From assembly GCF_029784135.1 (NCBI RefSeq), contig NC_073746.1, positions 289,160,089-289,224,088 on the forward strand: a stretch of DNA of 64,000 bases, read 5' to 3'. Below, piece after piece: positions 55,417 through 64,000 of the stretch. The position numbers and the translations under genes were made by a program. The DNA comes from Toxorhynchites rutilus septentrionalis (Eukaryota; Arthropoda; Insecta; Diptera; Culicidae). Each line of letters opens with the position of its first letter. Position 1 is the stretch's first letter. A model generated the notes under the pieces. That model had not been told where the DNA came from, did no database searches, and saw only the letters and a program-made list of their open reading frames with translations.

Positions 55417-56155
55417 TCAACACACGCTGATGAATGTTATCAAAAAGTGTCCTACAAACGACCTTTGCAATGGGTACAAAAATTTCTCATCGCGCCTTTT
55501 GACATCCAACAGCTGGGACCAAGTTATATTTGAGTCACTCAATTTTTGCCCCATAAGATTCCTCTTGAGTAGCCTGACTTCGTTAACGAACCCTTGTCTA
55601 TTACCTACTTCAACGAAATGAGGAAATCGGCGCATCAAATCATTAAGGTTTGGTAGCTTGATAACCGGATAGCTGAAATCAAATCGCTTTGAAATCTGTT
55701 TCACGAGTTCAATATAGAAGTCACGACAAATCAATTTGAAGGTCAGCTTGCTAGCTGCATCCAATACATTTTTCAGCTTCTTCTACATCGATACCAACGT
55801 AAACATCCTCAGGCTTCTTCAGAAAGTCTTCAAAAACTGTCACATCAAGGTTAGCACCAGCGAATCGTTGCACGTAGGTCTCCAAACATAAATTACCCAA
55901 CATGATCAACAACAACATCCTTGTCTTATTATAAAATTCGCAAAGTTGAGAGCTTTCTGATCGAAAAGCGCAATTGACGTTATTGATGATCAGTAGAACA
56001 AAGTTTAGAAACAGTAAAATCGGTTTAGTTATAGGATCGTTTAAATGAGTCAATATACGATTGGCGAATTGATTGTCGTCATGCTTAACATGGAACGAAA
56101 AGAATAGTTTAAGCTCTTCAAATCGCTCAAGATTCCGCTTAGCCACTGCCTCCAA
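55417..56155 (-). pseudogene. hAT-like transposase C-terminal remnant
   Basis: Two minus-strand frames (56155-55751, then 55764-55417) join across one frameshift. They read ELKLFFSFHVKHDDNQFANR, PILLFLNFVLLIINNVNCAF, LLLIMLGNLCLETYV, then LTFKLICRDFYIELVKQISK and RFDFSYPVIKLPNLND. This pattern (a long helical domain with paired hydrophobic and cysteine-containing strands) is seen in insect hAT-like transposase C-terminal halves. The BED finger and N-terminal catalytic Asp regions are absent. The family call leans on the element's 8-bp duplication. Confidence 0.6.
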
Positions 56156-56639
56156 CGAAAGTCATCTCGTTGCGTTGCGTTCAATATTTTTATAAACAAG
56201 GTATCTATGTATACACTGTAATAAATTCAATATTTAAAATTAAATTTGAAAAATTTCCGTTAATTCTGTATCTTTGCTGAAAATCTGTAATTCTGTTCAG
56301 ATTCAGATTCAGATTCTGTATCTGAAATTTGGCGAAAAATCTTCAAAATACAGAATATTCCGTATATGTGGCAGCCCTGATTGAGCTTTTCTTCAGAAAA
56401 ACGTTAATCGGTGAGACTAACGGTTACTAAACATGCAAAAAAACCAGACCCTGGTTTGTTTTCGAATGTGTTACGACATGTATCTACTTTCTAGTGGAAT
56501 TTCTGACTATTTTATTTTTTTCACAATAAGTATCTTTGGTAGCGAGAATCGACATTGATATTGTGCAATTACTCATGATGCGGTCTCAATGGAAAGTACA
56601 GCAAGAACAATCCGGTCACAATGTCCAATAGCTCAAAAG

Positions 56640-57157
56640 TTAAGAAAGTCATTTTTGGAAAAAATATAGAAAAAGAGGGAAAACATTCATTTTTCGGACC
56701 ACCCTAAAATGGAAATGGGTGCTCTGAAGAATAAAAAACGGGTCTAATAATTTGCGATGAGAAACAAAACTACCACTTTTCACAAAAATCTGAGAACCAC
56801 TACAGTAGAACCCCATTTAGCTGCGAGTTGATGATCCGAGGTGCGGATTATTTGCGAAAGCGAGTTCTATAATAAATATATAGGCATTCCTTTGTCAGTG
56901 AGTGATATGCTCATTTTTTTCGTGACTTTTACATTATTTGGCCACTGGTGTTCCCGATCCTACAGATGGATAGTTTAATGAGTAGCTGTGTATTGATAAA
57001 AAAAAAGTTTCCATACATCTTTTTTTCGTGTTTGCACATCATTTTAGTCCTTTATTGCGTTATCCGCGATTTTCGTTATTTGCGGTGAGCTTGCCCGACT
57101 ATTTAATCGGGGTTCTACTGTATCTACTTCTGGTTTGGCATGGAATGGTTGTATATA
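56640..57157. repeat. Foldback family F1, partial copy interrupted by a MITE
   Basis: CACCCTAAAATGGAAATGGG to ATCTGAGAACCACTA, then (after the insert) GGTTTGGCATGGAATGG. This is the right part of the F1 unit (compare 26205-26329). Confidence 0.7.
56813..57120. mobile_element. 308-bp pogo-like MITE with TA target duplication
   Basis: The ends CAGTAGAACCCC and GGGGTTCTACTG are exact complements between TA dinucleotides (56811-56812, 57121-57122). Inside are repeated phrases typical of pogo-type ends (TTATTTGCG, ATCCGCGATT). It splits the F1 copy at 56640-57157. Confidence 0.85.
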
Positions 57158-57159
57158 AA

Positions 57160-59525
57160 AATATTCTGTTCGTTTCTGTTTTGCACCACACACCTCGAAA
57201 AATTCGGTACCGATTGAGTTCAAATTGTGACACAACTTCAACTTCAATGATTGCTGTTACGACATACAAAAATGAAAATTTTAGAGTAAAATGGGAAAAA
57301 TTGGAAAACTTGATTTCTCATTTCTCAAAGCCCATTTCTAAAATTGAGCTTCGAATGAAAATTGACTATTCCGTATTAAATATGTGTTCTATGTGATGGG
57401 AACACATTTTTGTATTTGAAAAAATCTTGATTTTTCTTGTCAAAAATTGACTTTTTGAACAGCCCAGAAACCTATTCCGTCGTTTTTTCACCAGAAAACT
57501 TGATTTTTGACAACAAATTTTTTGTTTTTTTTCATCGAACGACAACACTTGTTGAACAGCTGGAAAGCCAGCCAGAAAACTGGAAGATCTGGAAACATCA
57601 TATCAAGGAGCCAAAAGATGTTTGTGCAGACGTTTTCCCATCGGATAACACTGCCCGGCACTCGCAAACCTTCCATTCGCTGATGAATCTCCCCTTTGAT
57701 CCCCAATTCAGGTGAAAACTTTATACACAATACTGCTTTCGTACCGATAGCATCCCAACGAAAACATTTACCATCGGCTGACTTTCTCTCACTTCCCCCC
57801 AACTAGTCACGGTATAATCACCTCCTAAAATATAAAATTTATCGCAAGAAATATCATTCCACATAATTTCGCTGTTACAAGCCATTTCGATAATTTCTCG
57901 ACATCACCCGAAACAAACTGATGCCCACCTTCTGGGAAGCCCTCGAAAGGTGGTACAACGAAAAAAAAGAATCTCTAGTTGGAGTCTCATTTTCACCCAT
58001 CGGTCGCCATTCTCTTTAGTCACAGCTCATTTAGGAACCCTAAAAACAGCAAGCAACAAACCAAGAATAAGTCTGACGTTCACCTTTTTACGACTTTTCT
58101 CGGTTCGCTTCATTTTTTTACGACCAGACGATATGCTAAACGGGAATCACTTCCACCACAGTAAATCGCCGATGGGTTTCCCCCCGTCAAATCGTTAAAA
58201 GTGGGCTTCGCTGTTTTGAACCGTGCGAACCAAGGACCAAACCATTCGTGAACATAATCAATTATACCCCATCCGAAAGTGAAACCGGAGTAGGGAGAGG
58301 GCGCCTATAAGCCGCCCTAATCACCCGAAGAACGTGTTCATTAGTTTTTTTTTGTTTTTCATATCGTGGGAAAATACTCCTGATATATGGATATTGTTTG
58401 AACGTGTGCTCAATCCGCAATATCAGTACTCACCCGATAAATGGTTTTAATTCCCCGTTGCGGTCGTACCTAAGCCAACCATTTTGAAGTAATGATGGCT
58501 GATTTTATGTTCAGATCAGATGCCTGTGGATGGAAGAACAGAAAAATTGGGATGAAATTATGATGGATCGTTTTTTTCTCTTTGTTGGGATTTATATCGA
58601 GAGCACTTTCTTGCTTTGTTTGTGAACTGTCGGGTAATACAATTAGCATCCGACGCTTTTTACCGGCGTAAAATGGTGGATGATTCACCCGAACGGTGGT
58701 CAAAAACTTTGGGAAATGTTTTCCAAGCAATTAATTCAATCTGCTTCCGCTACTTACCATTCGCTCGTGCAACTTTTCAGAGTTTCCCGGGCGATTTGAA
58801 CATTTCGTTTTTATTGATTTTAGGCCAATCTCTCACCCTGTAAACCACATGCAAACAATTCTTCACTGCACGAACAATGTTTTGCGGGCAAATCATTAAT
58901 CATGTGCTGTGACTAGCCCGCCGTGAGGTGCGCCCTCTAGCCCAGTTTTGACAAATTTCAGCCCGCTGGTACGACAACTCAATTCCGAGGCACCGTCTCA
59001 AAGTTCGCCTGTTGCTACCAGGCGAATATTTCCAAGTTTTTTTTCCTGTTCTGACGAGGTCAACGTCACTCAAGTGTGTATCCATCATTTATCACAACCA
59101 CTTTGATCGTACACTTCGGCAGCAGGAAAAGTTTTGCCAGAAGTACTGTTTGGTGTTGAATAATAAATATAGCTAATTGAATTTAGATTGCCAGAGATAC
59201 ATTGTTTGCGCTGGGGAAAACACTAGTCAGAAGGCAATCAGATGATTGATTTTTTTAAATTTTTTTTACATTATTGTGGATGCTTCGTTCTGAAGAATTC
59301 GAAAAAAATCTCCAGAGAGAGTACATCAACTCCAATGGATGTTACATCAAAAATTAGACATGTACAAACGACAAACTGGAAGTATGTGAGCTGTAGACAG
59401 TTTAAATGAATTAAGAGATACTGTATAAAGGTGCTTCAGATTTACAAGCGGATCTAGTATTATACAGAAACATTAAAATAATGCTGGAAAATACTACACA
59501 TCAATAATACACTTTTTTATGTATT
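57160..59525. other. Probably single-copy DNA without recognised genes
   Basis: GC-balanced stretches at 57540-58330 and 58600-59100 carry short ORFs on both strands with no recognisable product. Confidence 0.4.
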
Positions 59526-59528
59526 ATA

Positions 59529-60428
59529 GCCGAATTTCATGCTAACTCGTCTTGGGAGTTGGCAGCACCATCTCATATTGCAGTCAAACGTTTTGGGTAT
59601 AAAGACATTGGTCATTTGAGCAACTTTGCATGCTTGAAAACAAGAATTAGACTACTTTTTAAAAAAGGGCCAAATTTTTTATAAAAATTTCTGACTTAAA
59701 AAGTATTATAACTAAAACAAATTATTAAAGAATAAAATGTAGAAAATTTTCAATTTTCATAAAAAAACAAAAAAACCATTTTTTAATTACCCTGAAAAAA
59801 AATTTAAAAAAAATTAAAATAATTTTTCCTCAAAAATGTATTTATTTAATTCTAAAAATATATATATGAATAGCCCATACAATAACTTTCGTCAAAGACG
59901 TCTACTTTCTATTTTTCATAGTTTCATATATGGCATTTTTGTATGGAGACTTATGAAAAATAATGTTTTACTCGTAACTTTGTTTTGTGTAAATTCTTGC
60001 GTTTTACATGTTCTTGACAGGTTTCTAAATAGAAAAAAAAAGGTTGCAGAACATATCAATCGCCATAATTTATACACACAAATGTTACTAGTTAAACATT
60101 AATAGTAATTTTTTAAAGAAAACATGAAAAAGTTGTTTGTTTTTCAAAATTCTGAACAAAAATTATATTAATTTCCCATACAATTACCAACAAGTCACCC
60201 AAGAGTATTTCATTTTTTGATCAAAATTTCATAGGAATTATATATTTTGAGCTAGAAATTTCTGTGAAAAAAAATTAAAAAAAACACTTCGGCCATTTTC
60301 AAAAAGTATTCTTTTTTTTTGAAATTTCACGTATTCAAAGTTGACCATGTCTCTACACCCACAACGATTCACTGCAATCTGAGATGGTGTTGCCAATGGG
60401 CAGTCGATTTGGCATGAAATTCGTCTAT
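59529..60428. mobile_element. Foldback family F2, compact copy
   Basis: The ends G(C)CGAATTTCATGC and TGGCATGAAATTCGTC continue inward with tttgggt(a/g)taaagacat / gtctctacacccacaac. TATA lies outside each end, a possible 4-bp duplication. About 0.9 kb, without the (TA)n and SINE of the 47390 copy. Confidence 0.7.
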
Positions 60429-60429
60429 A

Positions 60430-63400
60430 GCAGGGATGACTAAACGGTAGTCCTTTTGTCGTGATCTTTCTATAAGGTGTTTATGCTCACCTCATTCAAA
60501 CATATTAGTTGTAAGAGTAGATATTTCATCATTAAAGTTTCCGCTTTAATATTTTCTTTCAAATCGTTGTTATTTAATATTAACACATCCAGTTGTTCGA
60601 CCATAACTTGTAACAAAGCAAAAAATTGTCACATAAGGCATAAGGTTTCGAATATTAATGAAAACTAAATTTTTGAAGAAAACTTCGCCTTTGAAGACTG
60701 CGAATGCGGGTTTTAATGAAGTATTGTAACTTTGAAACTATGATAAGTAATGTGAATTAATAGTGCAAAAAATTCAAGAAAAATTATAATGAATGGAACA
60801 ACAGTGATGAATGAGAAATTATTAATTTCTAATAATAAATATTGGGTCCTTTTATGTAATACTAGTTGAACAGAATTTTGCCCGTTAGCTCTATTTCGCT
60901 GCTATAGACACAATCGGGCGAAAGCTGTCGGCATAATTTTTTGAGCTGTTTGATTTGCTTGTTTGATTCCAGATATTTTTCTCTAAGAAACATTTCAAAA
61001 TATGCAATTCGTCGACATTCCAGAAAGAACCCGATTCGATAAGACTCTATCGATTTACAAAATACGAAAATTTGTTCGGTGTGATAGTTATAAGGATCGA
61101 ATTGACCGTTCGATTCATTTTATATAATAGGGGCCAACATTTCCGATAGATAGTTCTTATTTTTCTAGTTAATTGAGGAATATAATAATCATCTTAGCTG
61201 TATTTTTATGGAAAATAAATGATTTGTATGTTCATAAATGGCAATTTGAAGAAAATCAACGATGAAACTTTACAGAAAATAAATTTTGTTTAGTAACCGA
61301 TAATTATTTTTAGTTTATAGAATGATTTATCATTGAATATTTATCAGTATTGACGAATTTACGCAAAGCTGAATCAGCTCTTGCGACACCTACATTAGAG
61401 CTCAGGACTACGAAAGTGATAATGTTTGTTTATTCTACGCACTGGAAGACAAGATTCGATCGTGATTATTCACTTTATTTCTATTTAGATTCATTTCAAC
61501 CATTAAATGTCGTCAGTATATGGTAAGAAAGTTATGGCTTTATATATTTACGTTGGTTACAACACGCGATTGGACCAAAGTCATTGATAAATTTCGAAAA
61601 TTTTGAGTTTGATAATGCATACAGGTTATGAATACTGTGGATAATGGTAATGAAATCGATATCACATTAAGTTGGATGATATCATTGATAATGTAAGAAC
61701 CGACACAAGAAGGATTTGCAGTATTTTTAGTACAACACATGCTACTCATCGTTTACCTAGTCGAAAAAAATCAAAGTTATAACACTTATACCAACACATT
61801 CTTCAAAATATACTTTTCTAACCTCTAACCTTAGCGTAGAAAGAATACGTGAAGAAATTTTAAGATAAATTCTGATTTTTCTAAAAAATTTGAACCAATT
61901 CCATACAAAAAAAAAACAAAACATCATCATTTTACTCGCTGCGCCATCTGGTTTTAAATCCAACGTAAATTCGTCAATTACCTATGTTCTTCCTATAATT
62001 ATCTCTTTCACGGTCAAAATTTTGTTATGAGGAGAAATCAATTGAGACTATTCAAAGTGGACGAAGTTAAAGATAAAATATTTTCTGGTTTTTTTTTCTT
62101 TTAGTTATACAGTGATTCGCCTCTAATTGGACATCTAGCTAATTGGACAGACTTGTAATGCGACATGAATAATTGGTTATTTGATTTTCTAATTGGACGT
62201 TTTTATAAACATCTTTTGTGCATGTTTCTACAACACGATAAATTTTTAGAAATGTCTTCAACGTAGATTATGTATTTTACACACTTTTCTAATGGTTATT
62301 TGTTATATTTTCAATAATATTTCAGTTTTAACTTGTTTATCATATTGTGTGGCATTTGTTGATATATACAGTCTATGACACCGTGCGGGAGGACAGGAGG
62401 GTTAAAACTTTGTTGTATTATCTAGTACTACATTCATTTTCTAATGACTTTTTGATACAGTCAACTTTGGTAGACCGCAGCCTAACATTTGAACAATTAG
62501 TCGCCCGTAATGCTCAAAAGTTTGGCCACCCCTGGTCTATAGTGACTTTCAGTCTTTTGGCTGGTTCGTCACTCGGCCAACAGCTTTACATTTATTCCGA
62601 AGAAAGAATGTCAGGAGTGAGAATAAACTCGATACTTTAGCGTAAGAGGTACTCGGGCAGCAATAATTCGATTTATGATTTACTGTATAAAATAGTAACT
62701 CATTGGCTTTCATTAAAATACATTCCCTTCCGACAAATTTCAGCACACTTCCGAATCAGATGCTTTAGATATCACATCCCCACCCGTCGTAGATTCTCAC
62801 GCACCGCTGTTTCTCATTTGACCTATTTCCTGTAACAAGCCTATCCTTCAGCAGATAAATATATTTCAACGAAGAGACAACCCGCTGTGAAACATTAATC
62901 TCACCAGGACCACGCCCGAAGACCGGAAAGATTGATATGTCAGTCCCAGGCGAAGGACAATTTCGTCGCATCCCTCGCACATGGGGCGAATCTAACAAGT
63001 GACCATCGTGTCTGAACGGTGGGTGAAAAAGGAAGAATCCATTACACCGGAACCAATTTCCGGTTCTGTTATTAATTCCGATAGCCATATATTCTGTCTT
63101 AGCATGAAGTACGAGAATGTCAAGCTACTTACAAATGAAATACAAGTACAGAGAATCAGCAACTCGAGATGTAACGGAATGGCAACGGTTTCGAAACACT
63201 CAATTTGTGGTTTTGCCACTGTGAGATGCGTTTCCCCCGGTGCGCTCGGTTGGTGGTGTATCAAAACAGTCGCCTTTAAAGCCACGGTGACACACATTCA
63301 ATAATCAACGAGAAACGCGCTTCGGTGGTTTGTTGAACAACGCGTTCCACAAGCGAGGCCACCGAAGGTTTCAAAGCCGCAAAATTTTTCCCACCTGGCA

Positions 63401-63940
63401 TGACCTGCCACTATGAAGGTTGTGTAACGAGCACTGAAACCGAACACAATGCGCCATCCTCGTCGTCATCGCCTTCGTCTACACGGGCGGGAAACTGTGT
63501 CGGGATTTTCAATAACTTCCACTTCCAGCCGGGCTGCACCGGTAGTGCTGGGGATGACAGTTTCACGGTTGATCCCGGCAGCGATTGAGTCACCGTGGTA
63601 TGGCACCTCAATAGGCGTAGGCATTTGGAGGAAAATGACAAAAAACAAAGAGGACTCCCCTAACGAACCGACGCTGAAATAATTGAATGAAAGCGGTACC
63701 GTCATTTATGGGAGTGTGGCCTAGAAAATCGGTACCTAACTGGGCTGAATTTGTTGGAGCGTTTGGAAGCATAGAGAGTAGTTTTTGTTCTGGGAATTTT
63801 GGGCAGATTGGGCTCATGAATACGATTTGCAATACAACTCGGAATGTTTTCAATGCATAAACTTCGGAGTGTCGGATTGAAGGGTTTCAACCTATCCGAT
63901 TAGCGGCTGTTTACTCACCCGCTGAATCAGTATTTCTCAA
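60430..63940. other. Region without recognised genes
   Basis: At 62110-62205 four phrases of the type CTAATTGGAC occur, starting ACAGTGATTCGCCTCTAATT, likely one end of a Tc1/pogo-type element whose other end is not found. 62760-63900 is GC-balanced and probably single copy; its ORFs overlap on both strands without recognisable products. Confidence 0.4.
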
Positions 63941-63946
63941 GACACA

Positions 63947-64000
63947 GCCATTCCATGCCAAACCAATATAGTGGTTCACAGATTTTCGTGAAACGTGTTT
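63947..64000. repeat. Foldback family F1, end cut by the window edge
   Basis: CAGCCATTCCATGCCAAACC, then atatagtggttcacagattt and tcgtgaaacgtg match the left end of 25151-26329. Confidence 0.7.

Larger units (their letters stand above)
54731..56379 (-). mobile_element. hAT-like element with exact 8-bp target duplication
   Basis: The ends CAGGGTTGCCACAT and ATGTGGCAGCCCTG are inverted with one mismatch, and ATTGAGCT flanks both sides (54723-54730, 56380-56387). Inside are, in order, a (TA)n tract, a 143-bp tandem array, a perfect 20-bp hairpin and a broken transposase-like minus-strand ORF. An 8-bp duplication plus CAG-type ends fits the hAT superfamily. Confidence 0.85.

Noticed and set aside
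63400..63705. Ser/Pro-rich ORFs near the right end
   Set aside because: Low-complexity translation in several frames of both strands; no start context or similarity.

Overview
The window looks like a gene-poor piece of a mosquito genome, most probably a culicine such as an Aedes-like species. This is inferred from AT-rich DNA full of small TA-flanked inverted-repeat elements, at least two tRNA-derived SINE families, an intact Tc1/mariner element of the DD37E type known from mosquitoes, and one chemoreceptor gene whose short exons sit between multi-kilobase introns. No rRNA gene, true tRNA gene, CRISPR array or bacterial-style operon is visible.

The only host protein-coding gene I can support is an insect gustatory receptor (Gr) gene on the + strand, positions 6533 to about 27,500. 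Five upstream exons (6533-6748, 6817-6997, about 12313-12449, 17624-17709, 17808-18267) encode residues 1-360. Two tandem copies of a two-exon 3' cassette follow: 26781-26870 plus 26933-27055, and 27207-27296 plus 27348-27488. Each cassette supplies TM7 and its own tail, and both join the exon 5 donor in phase 0. The predicted products are 430 and 436 aa with different C-termini. Exon 3 has no AG acceptor where its reading frame needs one.

The three large introns are loaded with transposons. Intron 2 (6998-12312) holds a 4-kb element with roughly 0.7-0.8 kb terminal inverted repeats (TIRs) and a broken DDE-like gene. Intron 3 (12450-17623) holds foldback, MITE, LINE-end and SINE sequences. 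Intron 5 (18268-26780) holds mariner and Tc1-like fossils, MITEs, a possible histone H1 pseudogene and a foldback element.

Upstream of the receptor (1-6500) are a pogo-like element split by a SINE, a mariner fossil and a truncated SINE. Downstream of 27,500 I find no host gene. That part holds foldback elements, a LINE fragment, a TIR element with an unrecognised 142-aa ORF (35234-36832), a hAT-like palindrome with an 8-bp target duplication (37520-38902), the intact DD37E element (45904-47201), a nested foldback/microsatellite/SINE block (47390-49092), a hAT-like element with an 8-bp duplication (54731-56379) and a pogo-like MITE nested in a foldback copy (56640-57157). Stretches near 28.0-28.9, 40.5-41.4, 49.6-52.4, 57.5-59.2 and 62.7-63.9 kb look like single-copy non-coding DNA.
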